Shown one piece after another: positions 38,970 through 48,729 of a DNA stretch of 64,000 bases. Source of the DNA: Tessaracoccus palaemonis (GTDB lineage Bacteria > Actinomycetota > Actinomycetes > Propionibacteriales > Propionibacteriaceae); contig NZ_CP079216.1 in NCBI RefSeq assembly GCF_019316905.1, positions 1,364,001 through 1,428,000 of the forward strand, read 5' to 3'. Positions within the stretch are counted from its first letter, which is position 1; every line of letters starts with the position of its first letter. The notes under the pieces were generated by a model, which saw only the letters and a list, made by a program, of their open reading frames with translations, made no database searches and was not told the DNA's origin. The translations under genes were made by a program, and so were the position numbers.

Positions 38970-40373
38970 ATGACGCACATGCACATCGCCGGCTCGATCC
39001 ACGCCGACGCGGTCCAGGGCGGGCCGACGTGGCTCCAGCTGCCCGAGGACCTCAACGCGCTGGATCTGCGACTGTGGCCGCGCGGCACCTTCCGGGACGA
39101 GGCCGGGCGCGTCGTCGTCGCGGGCGTGCCGCTGACCGAGCTCGCCGAGCAGCAGGGCACCCCGACGTACCTCATCGACGAGGCCGACTTCCGCTCCCGT
39201 GCCCGCGACTTCCGCGAGGCCTTCTCCGGGTGGCAGATCTACTACGCGGGCAAGGCCCTCCTCACGAGGACCGTCGCGCGCTGGGCAGCCGAGGAGGGGC
39301 TCAAGCTCGACGTCACGACCATGGGGGAGATGCGCATCGCGCTGGCCGGCGGCATGCCCGCGGCCCGGCTCGCGTTGCATGGCAACAACAAGTCCGACGA
39401 GGAGATCCGCTTCGCGCTGGCGGAGGGCGTCGGCCGCATCGTCGTGGACTCGTTCGACGAGATCGAGCGGCTCGAGCGGGCCTGCGCCGACCTCGGGGTG
39501 AAGGCCACGGTCCTGGTTCGTGTCACCACCGGGGTCGAGGCCCACACGCACGAGTACATCGCCACGGCGCACGAGGACCAGAAGTTCGGGCTGAGCATTA
39601 TGGGGGGCCAGGCGCTCACGGCACTGGTGCGCTGCCACTCGTCGCAGTACCTGGACCTGCGCGGCATCCACTCGCACATCGGATCCCAGATCTTCGAGAC
39701 GCTCGGCTTCGAGGTGGCCATCCGCCGCACGTGCAAACTGGCGTCGCAGTTCCGGACCGCCACCGGCGTGGAGTTGCCCGAGCTGGACCTCGGCGGCGGC
39801 TTCGGCATCGCCTACACGAGCGCCGACCAGCCGCGCCCGACGACTGAGCTTGCCGCGGCCTTCGAGGAGATGGTCGAGCACGAGTGCCGCGCCTTCGACA
39901 TGGCGCGCCCCACGCTGAGCATCGAGCCCGGCCGCGCCATCTGCGGCCCCTCGGGCGTCGCGCTGTACCGCGTCGGGACGGTGAAGACCGTCGAGCTGGA
40001 GGGCGGCAGATCGCGCGTCTACGTGAGCGTCGACGGGGGCATGAGCGACAACATCCGCCCGTCGCTCTACGCCGCCGAGTACTCGGGGGCGATTGCCAAC
40101 CGCAGGTCGTCGGCCGAGCCGGTGCTCAGCCGTGTCGTCGGCAAGCACTGCGAGGGCGGCGACATCCTCATCCGCGACGTCTTCCTGCCCGGGGACGTCG
40201 CGATCGGCGACCTCATCGCCGTTCCGGGCTCCGGAGCGTACTCGCGCTCCATGGCAAGTAACTACAATCAGGTCACGAAGCCCCCGGTCGTCAGCGCGAA
40301 GGACGGTGTCGTGACCACGATGCTGCGCCGCGAGACCCTGGACGACCTGATGAGATTGGACGTGGGTCAGTGA
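38970..40373 (+). CDS. lysA: Diaminopimelate decarboxylase
   Basis: This 467-residue PLP fold-type III enzyme makes L-lysine from meso-diaminopimelate. The PLP lysine is in IYYAGKALLT, the glycine-rich phosphate site in LDLGGGFGIAYTS, the EPGR motif in LSIEPGRAICGPSG and the substrate Cys/Glu loop in VVGKHCEGGDIL. The extra ~25 N-terminal residues before LPEDLNAL are common in actinobacteria. The start is ATG 38970 (MTHMHIAG) or the second ATG nine bases on; no ribosome site is visible, and CAATCT eight bases upstream would allow a leaderless mRNA. It overlaps hom by four bases (GTGA). The argS gene that often precedes it is not here. Confidence 0.93.
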   Translation: MTHMHIAGSIHADAVQGGPTWLQLPEDLNALDLRLWPRGTFRDEAGRVVVAGVPLTELAEQQGTPTYLIDEADFRSRARDFREAFSGWQIYYAGKALLTRTVARWAAEEGLKLDVTTMGEMRIALAGGMPAARLALHGNNKSDEEIRFALAEGVGRIVVDSFDEIERLERACADLGVKATVLVRVTTGVEAHTHEYIATAHEDQKFGLSIMGGQALTALVRCHSSQYLDLRGIHSHIGSQIFETLGFEVAIRRTCKLASQFRTATGVELPELDLGGGFGIAYTSADQPRPTTELAAAFEEMVEHECRAFDMARPTLSIEPGRAICGPSGVALYRVGTVKTVELEGGRSRVYVSVDGGMSDNIRPSLYAAEYSGAIANRRSSAEPVLSRVVGKHCEGGDILIRDVFLPGDVAIGDLIAVPGSGAYSRSMASNYNQVTKPPVVSAKDGVVTTMLRRETLDDLMRLDVGQ

Positions 40374-41677
40374 GCAAGCCCCTCAAGGTCGCCCTCCTCG
40401 GAGCCGGCGTCGTCGGGTCGCAGGTGGCCCGCATCATCCTCAACGAGCCGGACACGCTGGAGCAGCGCATCGGTCGCAGGCTGGAGCTCGTCGGCATCGG
40501 GGTGCGCAACCTCGATGTGCCCCGCGAGGGCATCGACCCCGCTCTACTGACCACCGACCTGGACGGCCTTGTGAGCCGCGGCGACCTCGACGTCGTCGTC
40601 GAACTGATCGGCGGCATCGAGCCTGCGCACGCGCTCGTCCAGACAGCCATCGAGCACGGTGCATCCGTCGTCACCGCCAACAAGGCCCTGCTGGCCGACG
40701 AACTCGGCCCGCTGTCGCGCGCCGCGCAGGAGAAGGGCGTCGACCTCTACTACGAGGCCGCCGTGGCCGGAGCCATCCCCATCATCCGGCCGCTGCGCGA
40801 GTCGCTGGTCGGCGACGAGATCACCGAGGTGATGGGCATCGTCAACGGCACGACGAACTACATCCTCGACAAGATGGTCACGGACCACCTCAGCTTCGAC
40901 GCGGCCCTTGCCGAGGCCCAGGCGCTCGGGTACGCCGAGGCCGACCCGACCGCCGACGTCGAGGGTCACGACGCGGCGGCCAAGGCCGCGATCCTCGCCG
41001 GGCTGGCGTTCCACACCGAGGTGACCCGGGACGAGGTGTTCTGCGAAGGCATCACCGGCATCACCGAGGCGGAGATCGCCGCGGCTGACCAGCTGGGCTG
41101 CACGGTCAAGCTGCTGGCGACCGCGAAGCTGACGTCCGACGCCGGCAGCGTGATCGTCAAGGTGCACCCCGCGATGGTCTCCCGCAAGCACCCGCTCGCA
41201 GCCGTCTCCGGTGCCCGCAACGCCATCTTCGTCAACTCCCGGGAGGCCGGGGAGCTGATGTTCGTCGGCGCCGGCGCGGGCGGGGCTCCGACGGCCAGCG
41301 CCGTGATGGGCGACGTGGTGACCGTGGCGCGCAACCGCCGACGCGGCACCGCAGGGCACGTCGGCGCCGCGTACACGCACCGCCCCGTCGCGCCCATCGG
41401 CGAGTCGACCGCGCAGTTCTACGTCTCCTTCGAGGTCGTCGACCGGCCCGGCGTGCTCGCCCGCTGCGCCGCGGTGTTCGGCTCGCACGGCGTGTCGCTG
41501 CGCGTCGTCCAGCAGAGCTACCTCGACGACGAGTCGTCGGCCGAGGAGCACCCCGCCCGGCTCGGCATCATGACGCACGCCACGCAGGAGGCGCGTCTGA
41601 GCCAGGTGCTGTCCGAGCTGCGCGAGGCCGACTTCGTCGGGTCCCAGGTGCGGATGATGCGGGTCGAGGGCTTCTGA
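40370..41677 (+). CDS. hom: Homoserine dehydrogenase
   Basis: This 435-residue enzyme reduces aspartate semialdehyde to homoserine. The N-terminal NAD(P) fold is LGAGVVGSQVARII. The central catalytic part contains the signature ADPTADVEGHDAAAKAAILAG, with the catalytic Lys-Asp region near YYEAAVAGAIPIIRPLRESL and VNGTTNYIL. A C-terminal ACT domain (~350-425, FYVSFEVVDRPGVLARCAAVFG) gives threonine feedback control. The GTG start overlaps the lysA stop. Its stop is one base before the thrB start, with no thrC between, unlike the usual hom-thrC-thrB order. Confidence 0.94.
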   Translation: MSKPLKVALLGAGVVGSQVARIILNEPDTLEQRIGRRLELVGIGVRNLDVPREGIDPALLTTDLDGLVSRGDLDVVVELIGGIEPAHALVQTAIEHGASVVTANKALLADELGPLSRAAQEKGVDLYYEAAVAGAIPIIRPLRESLVGDEITEVMGIVNGTTNYILDKMVTDHLSFDAALAEAQALGYAEADPTADVEGHDAAAKAAILAGLAFHTEVTRDEVFCEGITGITEAEIAAADQLGCTVKLLATAKLTSDAGSVIVKVHPAMVSRKHPLAAVSGARNAIFVNSREAGELMFVGAGAGGAPTASAVMGDVVTVARNRRRGTAGHVGAAYTHRPVAPIGESTAQFYVSFEVVDRPGVLARCAAVFGSHGVSLRVVQQSYLDDESSAEEHPARLGIMTHATQEARLSQVLSELREADFVGSQVRMMRVEGF

Positions 41678-41678
41678 C

Positions 41679-42560
41679 GTGCGGCTGCGCGTCCGGGTCC
41701 CCGCCACAACCGCAAACCTCGGCTCCGGCTTCGACTGCGTCGGGATGGCCTTCGACTGGTGCGACGAGCTCACGCTCGAGACCTTCGACGACGGCCGCCT
41801 CGAGGTGGTCGTCACGGGGGAGGGCGCGGGGGACGTGCCGCTCGACGAGCGGCACCTGGTGGTCTCGTCGATCCTCCGCGGGCTCGAGGCGTTCGGCGCC
41901 GCGCGGCCTGGCCTCCGGCTGACCTGCCACAACACGATCCCGCACTCCCGCGGACTCGGCTCGTCTGCCTCCGCGATCGTCGCTGGGCTGGCGGCGGCCT
42001 GGGGCATCGCCCGCCCCGGCGCCGACCTTGACCGGGCCGCCATCACCCGCCTGGGCACCGAGGTCGAGGGACACCCCGACAACGTCGGGGCCGCGGCCTG
42101 GGGAGGGGCGATCCTCGCCTGGGCACGCGACGACAGGGTCTCGCTCGTGCAGCTTCCCCTCCCAGAGGGCTTCCGTGCGATCGTGTACGTGCCGGACTTC
42201 GAGTGCGGCACCAGCGAGGCGCGCGCCGTCCTGCCCGCAACGGTGTCGCGTGGCGACGCCGTCGCCCAGGCCATCACCGCTGCCGCGCTGCCCCTTGCGC
42301 TGACCGTGCGGCCCGACCTGCTCTTCGATGCGACGTTCGACCGGCTGCACCAGCAGTACCGCGCGCCGCTGATGCCTCAGTCGTTCGACCTCATGACCGG
42401 CCTGCGTGCCGTGGGCGTGCCCGCCGCCATCTCGGGGGCCGGGCCGACGGTGATCGCCGTCGGCCTGCCCGACCAGCTCGCGGCGGCCGAGGGCGTTGCC
42501 GCGGACGGGTTCGCGGTGCACAGGCTGGCCCCCGGCGGCGGGGTCCAGCTGCTGGCCTGA
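41679..42560 (+). CDS. thrB: Homoserine kinase
   Basis: This 293-residue GHMP kinase phosphorylates homoserine for threonine synthesis. GHMP motif 1 is RVRVPATTANLGSGFDCVGMAF, the ATP loop is IPHSRGLGSSASAIVAGLAAA and motif 3 is AAISGAGPTVIAVG. The GTG start lies one base after the hom stop. The rho gene follows after a 200-base leader, so thrB probably ends the lysA-hom-thrB unit. Length and motifs are normal. Confidence 0.93.
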   Translation: MRLRVRVPATTANLGSGFDCVGMAFDWCDELTLETFDDGRLEVVVTGEGAGDVPLDERHLVVSSILRGLEAFGAARPGLRLTCHNTIPHSRGLGSSASAIVAGLAAAWGIARPGADLDRAAITRLGTEVEGHPDNVGAAAWGGAILAWARDDRVSLVQLPLPEGFRAIVYVPDFECGTSEARAVLPATVSRGDAVAQAITAAALPLALTVRPDLLFDATFDRLHQQYRAPLMPQSFDLMTGLRAVGVPAAISGAGPTVIAVGLPDQLAAAEGVAADGFAVHRLAPGGGVQLLA

Positions 42561-42582
42561 GGCCGGACTTCGGGCGTGGCGC

Positions 42583-42611
42583 TTTGCGCGCGGCGCCCGG
42601 CACGGTAGTCT
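42583..42611 (+). promoter_or_regulatory. Candidate SigA promoter of rho
   Basis: TTTGCG (42583-42588), 17 bases, then TAGTCT (42606-42611). Transcription from about 42618 would give a 5' leader of ~140 bases before the rho TTG, including a short upstream ORF and a palindrome. Confidence 0.5.
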
Positions 42612-42626
42612 TTCCGTGTTCCCCCG

Positions 42627-42764
42627 ATGCGCCGCTGGTGGCGAGACGCCCGAATAGTTGGCCGCAGGTCGGAGATCATCCGTTTTTCTGATGCCGGTGG
42701 CGCGCCCTGTCCATGCATGGACAGTCCACAGCGAGCCGGCTCCATGGAAGGAGATTCGTCTTGA
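42627..42764 (+). CDS. Upstream ORF / putative leader peptide of rho
   Basis: This ATG-initiated frame of 45 codons begins MRRWWRDARIVGRRSE and ends in TGA, which overlaps the TTG start of rho (TTGA). It begins ~15 bases after the rho promoter -10, so it would be nearly leaderless. Its codons have a much lower GC third position than neighbouring genes, which argues for a leader peptide or chance frame rather than a normal protein. The overlapping stop/start suggests that its translation could control rho initiation. Rho genes often have autoregulated leaders; E. coli has rhoL. Confidence 0.4.
   Translation: MRRWWRDARIVGRRSEIIRFSDAGGAPCPCMDSPQRAGSMEGDSS
42707..42724. promoter_or_regulatory. 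18-bp perfect palindrome in the rho leader
   Basis: CTGTCCATGCATGGACAG is self-complementary across 18 bases, 37 bases before the rho TTG. As RNA it could form a seven-pair hairpin with loop TGCA; as DNA it is a symmetric protein-binding site. It falls downstream of the predicted promoter. Confidence 0.6.
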
Positions 42765-44566
42765 GCGAATCTGTCGAACTCACCAGCATGAAGCTGGTCG
42801 AGCTGAAGTCCGTCGCCTCCTCGATGGGCATCAAGGGCGTCTCGGGTATGCGCAAGGGCGACCTCGTCGGCGCGATCCAGGCCGCGGGCAAGGGCGGGGC
42901 GGAGCATCAGCGCCGCGCGTCCCGGCCGGAGCCCCAGCAGGCCGAGCTGGTGAGCGAACGCGCTCCGCAGGCGGAGGCGCCCCAGAAGCGCCAGCAGGCC
43001 GAGCAGCAGGAGAAGCGCCAGGAGCGCGAGCCCCGCGAGCAGCAGGACAGGCGCCAGCAGCAGGGTGACCGCCCGCAGGAGAAGCGCCCCCAGGGCGACC
43101 AGCAGCAGACCGACGGCGGCGGCAGCCGCAACAACAACCGTCGTCGCCGCAACCGTGACCGCCAGGCTCAGGCCGAGACGAACGAGGAGGTCGGCGAGCT
43201 GCTCGACGCGGCGCTCGGCGGGTCCCAGCCGAAGGCGGCTGCGCAGCCGGCCCCCGAGCAGCGCCAGTCGGCGCCCGAGCCCATCGCCTACGACGACGAC
43301 CAGGGTGGTTCGCGCCGCAGCCGGCGACGCCGCAACCGGGACCGCAACGACCGCGGCGGTAACAACAACCGCCGCTCGCGCTCCGGCCAGGGCTTCGACC
43401 GGATGGAGGCCGAGCCGACGATCGCCGAGGACGACGTGCTCGCAGCCATCTCCGGCATCGTCGACATCCTCGACAACTACGCCTTCGTCCGCACCACCGG
43501 CTACCTGCCCGGCCCGGCGGACGCCTACCTCTCCATGTCGACGGTGCGCCGCTACGGCCTGCGCCGCGGCGACGTGGTCACCGGCGCCATCCGCACACCC
43601 AAGGAGGGGGAGCGCAAGGAGAAGTTCAGCCCGATGGTGCGCCTCGACACCGTCAACGGTGACGCCCCCGAGAAGGCCAAGGGCCGCCCGGAGTTCGCCA
43701 AGCTGACGCCGCTGTACCCGCAGGAGCGGCTCCGCCTCGAGACGGTCCAGACGAACCTTACGGGCCGGATCATCGACCTGGTCTCGCCCATCGGCAAGGG
43801 CCAGCGCGGACTGATCGTCTCCCCGCCCAAGGCCGGAAAGACCATGATCATGCAGGCGATCGCCAACGCGATCGCGGCCAACAACCCCGAGGTCCACCTG
43901 ATGGTCGTCCTGGTCGACGAGCGACCCGAGGAGGTCACCGACTTCCAGCGCACGGTCTCCGGCGAGGTCATCGCGTCCACGTTCGACCGCCCGGCCGAGG
44001 ACCACACGACGGTCTCCGAGCTGGCCATCGAGCGGGCGAAGCGGCTGGTCGAGCTCGGTCACGACGTCGTCGTCCTCCTCGACGGCATCACGCGGCTGGG
44101 CCGCGCCTACAACCTCGCGGCGCCCGCGTCCGGTCGCATCCTCTCGGGTGGCGTCGACTCCGCGGCCCTGTACCCGCCGAAGAAGTTCTTCGGCGCCGCG
44201 CGCAACATCGAGAACGGTGGCTCGCTGACCATCCTGGCCACCGCGCTCATCGAGACCGGATCGAAGATGGACGAGGTGATCTTCGAGGAGTTCAAGGGCA
44301 CGGGCAACATGGAGCTGAGGCTCCGCCGCGAGCTCGCCGACAAGCGCATCTTCCCGGCGATCGACGTCGACGCCTCCGGCACCCGCCGTGAGGACCTGCT
44401 GCTGGGACGCGACGAGCTGAACATCATCTGGAAGCTGCGGCGCGCCCTGTCCGGCCTCGACGACCAGGCGGCCCTAGAGACGCTGAAGTCGCGCATGACC
44501 AAGACGCACAACAACCACGACTTCCTGCTCAGCGTCCTCAAGACCACCCCGGCGCAGGAAGGCTGA
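42761..44566 (+). CDS. rho: Transcription termination factor Rho
   Basis: This ~601-residue hexameric RNA helicase ends transcription. The start was placed at TTG 42761 because AAGGAG sits seven bases upstream; the first in-frame ATG is 27 bases later (MKLVELKSVAS). The layout is an N-terminal Rho_N helical domain (~10-45), a ~170-residue Arg/Gln/Asn/Pro-rich insertion typical of actinobacteria (RNNNRRRRNRDRQ, NDRGGNNNRRSRS), an S1-like RNA-binding domain (GIVDILDNYAFVRTTGYLPG), and a RecA-type motor with Walker A PPKAGKTMIM near residue 357, Walker B and Q-loop regions (HDVVVLLDGITRLGRAYN). The insertion should bind RNA and may phase separate, as reported for similar Rho proteins. Confidence 0.94.
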   Translation: MSESVELTSMKLVELKSVASSMGIKGVSGMRKGDLVGAIQAAGKGGAEHQRRASRPEPQQAELVSERAPQAEAPQKRQQAEQQEKRQEREPREQQDRRQQQGDRPQEKRPQGDQQQTDGGGSRNNNRRRRNRDRQAQAETNEEVGELLDAALGGSQPKAAAQPAPEQRQSAPEPIAYDDDQGGSRRSRRRRNRDRNDRGGNNNRRSRSGQGFDRMEAEPTIAEDDVLAAISGIVDILDNYAFVRTTGYLPGPADAYLSMSTVRRYGLRRGDVVTGAIRTPKEGERKEKFSPMVRLDTVNGDAPEKAKGRPEFAKLTPLYPQERLRLETVQTNLTGRIIDLVSPIGKGQRGLIVSPPKAGKTMIMQAIANAIAANNPEVHLMVVLVDERPEEVTDFQRTVSGEVIASTFDRPAEDHTTVSELAIERAKRLVELGHDVVVLLDGITRLGRAYNLAAPASGRILSGGVDSAALYPPKKFFGAARNIENGGSLTILATALIETGSKMDEVIFEEFKGTGNMELRLRRELADKRIFPAIDVDASGTRREDLLLGRDELNIIWKLRRALSGLDDQAALETLKSRMTKTHNNHDFLLSVLKTTPAQEG

Positions 44567-44581
44567 CCGCCGGCTGGATTT

Positions 44582-44609
44582 GGGAATAAAGCCCCCACCC
44601 GGCATAGTT
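44582..44609 (+). promoter_or_regulatory. SigR-type promoter of rpmE
   Basis: GGGAAT (44582-44587), a 19-base spacer and GTT (44607-44609) fit the SigR consensus, located ~85 bases upstream of rpmE just after the rho stop. In Streptomyces coelicolor rpmE is a known SigR target, so the same link is likely here. Confidence 0.78.
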
Positions 44610-44692
44610 GTCAGGTGTGCCGGTTCACGCACCCATGTACGTCCCCCGAGGGGGCGTAGCGACCCGGCCGCCTCACTGAAGGAGAAACCATC

Positions 44693-44902
44693 ATGAAGCA
44701 GGGCATTCACCCTGAATACGTGGAGACCCAGGTGACCTGCACCTGTGGCAACACGTTCACCACCCGCAGCACCCTGACGAAGGGCGTCATGAACGCCGAC
44801 GTCTGCGCCGCGTGCCACCCGTTCTACACGGGCAAGCAGAAGATTCTCGACACCGGAGGCCGCGTCGCCCGCTTCCAGCGTCGTTACGCGAAGAAGGACT
44901 GA
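44693..44902 (+). CDS. rpmE: 50S ribosomal protein bL31 (zinc form)
   Basis: This 69-residue bL31 begins [22 protein letters not shown] and contains [13 protein letters not shown]. The cysteines C16, C18, C37 and C40 make it the zinc-binding (C+) paralogue. AAGGAG lies eight bases before the ATG. A SigR-type promoter lies upstream, fitting the idea that zinc released from ribosomes or exchange of bL31 forms is part of the thiol-stress response. A hairpin with a T-rich tail follows the gene. Confidence 0.95.
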   Translation: MKQGIHPEYVETQVTCTCGNTFTTRSTLTKGVMNADVCAACHPFYTGKQKILDTGGRVARFQRRYAKKD

Positions 44903-44917
44903 CAACTCACGTCGAGG

Positions 44918-44966
44918 CGAACGCCGGGGCAGGGTCACTGACCCACCCGGCGTTCGTCTGTTTTCT
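44918..44966 (+). terminator. Intrinsic terminator after rpmE
   Basis: An outer stem CGAACGCCGGG (44918-44928) pairs with CCCGGCGTTCG (44946-44956) and encloses a second small stem GGGTC-ACT-GACCC. It is followed by the T-rich TCTGTTTTCT (44957-44966). This is the most classical intrinsic terminator in the window. prfA begins 21 bases later. Confidence 0.82.
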
Positions 44967-44987
44967 GCCCCCGCACCGAGGAACCCC

Positions 44988-46051
<1,064 letters not shown>

Positions 46052-46055
<4 letters not shown>

Positions 46056-46894
46056 GCCAGCTGGCCCACGAGGTCGCCCTCGCCCTGACCGGCTCCGGGT
46101 CACCGAGTCCCGGCCCGGAGGCTCGCCAGCTGGTTGCCCACGTGCTCGGCGTCGACGCGTCGCTCCTCATGACCGTGGACGACGTCACCGACGAGCAGCG
46201 CGCCCGCGTCGGGGAGCTGGTCGCGCGCCGGGCCTCCGGCGAGCCTCTGCAACACCTGACCGGGGTCGCGTACTTCCGCTACGAGGAGCTGGCCGTCGGG
46301 CCGGGCGTGTTCATTCCGCGGCCGGAGACCGAGGAGATGGTCGGCTGGGCTCTCGGACAGTTGGCCGCCCGGCCCGCCGGGTCGCGCCGCGTCGTCGAGC
46401 TGTGCGCCGGCTCCGGGGCGATCACCGCAGCCATCTCCTCCGAGCTGGGCGGCTGCGAGCTGCACGCCGTCGAGCTCTCCGCCGACGCGTGGCCCTATCT
46501 CGAGCACAACCTCGCCGGCCGCAGTGTCGACGTGCGGCTGGGCGACATGGCCGACGCCTTCCGCGACCTGGACGGCACCGTCGACCTGGTGATCGCGAAC
46601 CCGCCCTACATCCCCACCGGCCACCGGGCCTTCCTGCCCACCGATGTCGTCGAGCACGACCCGGAGCTCGCACTGTTCTCGGGAGCCGACGGGCTCGACG
46701 CCATCCGCACGGTGGCGGCGGTGGCCCGGCGACTCGTGCGGGCCGGCGGACTGGTCGTCACCGAGCACGACGAGTCCCACGCCGCCGGGGTGCGAGCCGT
46801 CCTCGCGGCGGCCGGCTTTTCCGAGGCCGCGACGCATCCGGACCTCGCCGGGCGCGACCGGTTCACGAGCGCCGTAATAGGATGGGATGCGTGA
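46052..46894 (+). CDS. prmC: Release factor glutamine methyltransferase PrmC
   Basis: This 280-residue SAM-dependent enzyme methylates the Gln of the GGQ motif in RF1 and RF2. The N-terminal helical substrate domain is followed by the SAM motif [19 protein letters not shown] and the catalytic NPPY in [13 protein letters not shown] near residue 184. The [13 protein letters not shown] segment before the SAM fold is family-typical. The GTG start overlaps prfA by four bases and the stop overlaps tsaC by four bases. Confidence 0.94.
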
Positions 46895-47571
46895 CAGATC
46901 AGGCCCGGGTACTCGACCTCGCGAGCGACCGCGCATCCGCCCTCTCGGAGGCGGCGGCCGCCGTCACGGCCGGCGAGTGCATCGTGCTGCCGACCGACAC
47001 CGTCTACGGCATCGGTGCGGACGCCTTCAACGCTGAGGCCGTGCAGCGGCTCCTGGACGCCAAGGAACGCGGCCGTGACATGCCCCCGCCCGTGCTGATC
47101 GCCGAACCCTCCATGCTGCGCGCGATCGTCGACGAGGTGCCCGACGCGGCCCGGGCGCTCGCCACCGCGCTGTGGCCCGGGGCCCTGACGCTGATCCTGA
47201 ACGCCCAGCCCCGCACCGGCATGGACCTCGGCGAGACCCGCGGCACCATCGCCGTGCGCGTCCCCGACGACGAGAGCGCGCGTGCCCTGCTGCGGGTCAC
47301 CGGCCCGCTCGCCGTCAGCTCCGCCAATGTCTCGGGCCGGCCCGCGGCCACCACCGCCCAGGAGGCCCACGACCAGCTCGGCGACCGCGTCGCCGTCTAC
47401 CTCGACGGCGGCCCGGCGGCCGGGGGAGTCGCCTCCACGATCGTCGACTTCGCCTCCACCCCCGACGGGGTCGTGCTGCGGGCCGGCGCCATCGGGCTGG
47501 ACGAGCTGCGCCGCCACGCTCCCCAGGTCGCGGGCGGCCAGGACCCTGCCGACGCCGAGCCGGCCGGCTGA
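46891..47571 (+). CDS. tsaC: L-threonylcarbamoyladenylate synthase
   Basis: This 226-residue Sua5/YrdC/YciO-domain enzyme makes threonylcarbamoyl-AMP for t6A37 of tRNAs reading ANN codons. The signatures are CIVLPTDTVYGIGADAFN near the N-terminus, WPGALTLIL, IAVRVPDDESAR and the SSANVSGRPAATTAQEA loop. No C-terminal Sua5 domain is present, so it is the short TsaC form. The start at GTG 46891 overlaps the prmC stop (GTGA); the longer open frame upstream is a shadow of prmC. It is followed by wecA three bases later. Confidence 0.92.
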   Translation: MTDQARVLDLASDRASALSEAAAAVTAGECIVLPTDTVYGIGADAFNAEAVQRLLDAKERGRDMPPPVLIAEPSMLRAIVDEVPDAARALATALWPGALTLILNAQPRTGMDLGETRGTIAVRVPDDESARALLRVTGPLAVSSANVSGRPAATTAQEAHDQLGDRVAVYLDGGPAAGGVASTIVDFASTPDGVVLRAGAIGLDELRRHAPQVAGGQDPADAEPAG

Positions 47572-47574
47572 CCG

Positions 47575-48729
47575 GTGCGCGAGTACCTCCTCGTCCTCCT
47601 CGTGGCGGCGGGCACGACCTACCTGCTGGCCGGCCTCTGCCGGAGCATCGCGCTGCGCACCGGGGCGATGGCGAAGGTCCGCAGCCGCGACGTCCACACG
47701 CAACCGATCCCGTACTACGGGGGCCTCGCGATGCTCGGCGGCCTGGCGATGGCCTTCCTGCTCGCGCTGCAGTTGCCGTTCCTCGGCCGCTACGCCGCGG
47801 TCGCCCACGACGCCACGGCGGTGCTGCTGGCCGGCGTCATCATCTGCTTCGTCGGCGTGCTCGACGACAAGTACGACATGCCCTGGTGGGTCAAGCTCGG
47901 CGGGCAGGGCGTGTCCGCGGGCGTCGCGGTGCTGATGGGGGTCAGGATCTACTGGATCCCGCTGCCGGACCGCATCGTCTCGCTCGACGACACCACCTCC
48001 ATCCTGCTGACCCTGCTCATCATCGCGGTGTGCGTCAACGCCGTGAACTTCGTCGACGGACTCGACGGGCTCGCCGCCGGCATCGTCGCCATCGGTTCCG
48101 GGGCGTTCTTCAGCTACACGTATGTGCTGGCCTACGAGCAGGAACTCGTGCGGGCGACCACCGCGAGCCTCATCACCGTGGCCACGTGCGGCATCTGCCT
48201 CGGCTTCCTCTTCCACAACTGGCACCCGGCGAAGATGTTCATGGGCGACTCCGGGTCCATGCTGATCGGGCTGCTCATGGCCATGAGCGCCATCTCCTAC
48301 TCGGGCCAGCTGGATCCCAGCGCTCTCAGCCCGGTCGGCGACGTCGTCCCCGCCCTGCTGCCGATCCTGCTTCCCGTGGCGGCGCTGGCGCTGCCGCTGA
48401 TCGACCTCGTCCTCGCCTGGGTGCGGCGCGCCTGGAACGGCCAGAGTCCGTTCGCCGCCGACAAGCTGCACCTCCACCACCGGCTCCTGGCGCGAGGCCA
48501 CTCCCACTGGGGCGCCGTGCTCCTGATGTACGCCTGGGCAGCCGTCTTCTCGGTCGGCCTCGTGGCCATCGCGCTGATCCATCAGTCCACGGTCGCCTGG
48601 GTGGTGGCGCTCGCCATCGTCGTCGTGGTCGGACTCACCATCATGCCGGTGCGCACCGCGCCCCCGACCATCGGCGGGGCGGAGGCCGACGTCATCGACC
48701 AGCCAGCCCATGTCGGCCACGATGGCTGA
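47575..48729 (+). CDS. wecA: Polyprenyl-phosphate sugar-1-phosphate transferase, WecA/TagO type
   Basis: This 384-residue membrane enzyme of the MraY/WecA family has ~11 helices. The catalytic motifs are VGVLDDKYDMPWW (D-D-x-x-D type), NAVNFVDGLDGLAAG, AKMFMGDSGSMLIG and the sugar-binding HLHHRLLARGH loop. It transfers a GlcNAc-type phosphate to decaprenyl/undecaprenyl phosphate, starting cell-wall linker or teichoic-like polymer synthesis. The same gene (rfe) lies at this spot in mycobacteria, before the ATP synthase operon. The GTG start is three bases after tsaC. Confidence 0.92.
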   Translation: MREYLLVLLVAAGTTYLLAGLCRSIALRTGAMAKVRSRDVHTQPIPYYGGLAMLGGLAMAFLLALQLPFLGRYAAVAHDATAVLLAGVIICFVGVLDDKYDMPWWVKLGGQGVSAGVAVLMGVRIYWIPLPDRIVSLDDTTSILLTLLIIAVCVNAVNFVDGLDGLAAGIVAIGSGAFFSYTYVLAYEQELVRATTASLITVATCGICLGFLFHNWHPAKMFMGDSGSMLIGLLMAMSAISYSGQLDPSALSPVGDVVPALLPILLPVAALALPLIDLVLAWVRRAWNGQSPFAADKLHLHHRLLARGHSHWGAVLLMYAWAAVFSVGLVAIALIHQSTVAWVVALAIVVVVGLTIMPVRTAPPTIGGAEADVIDQPAHVGHDG

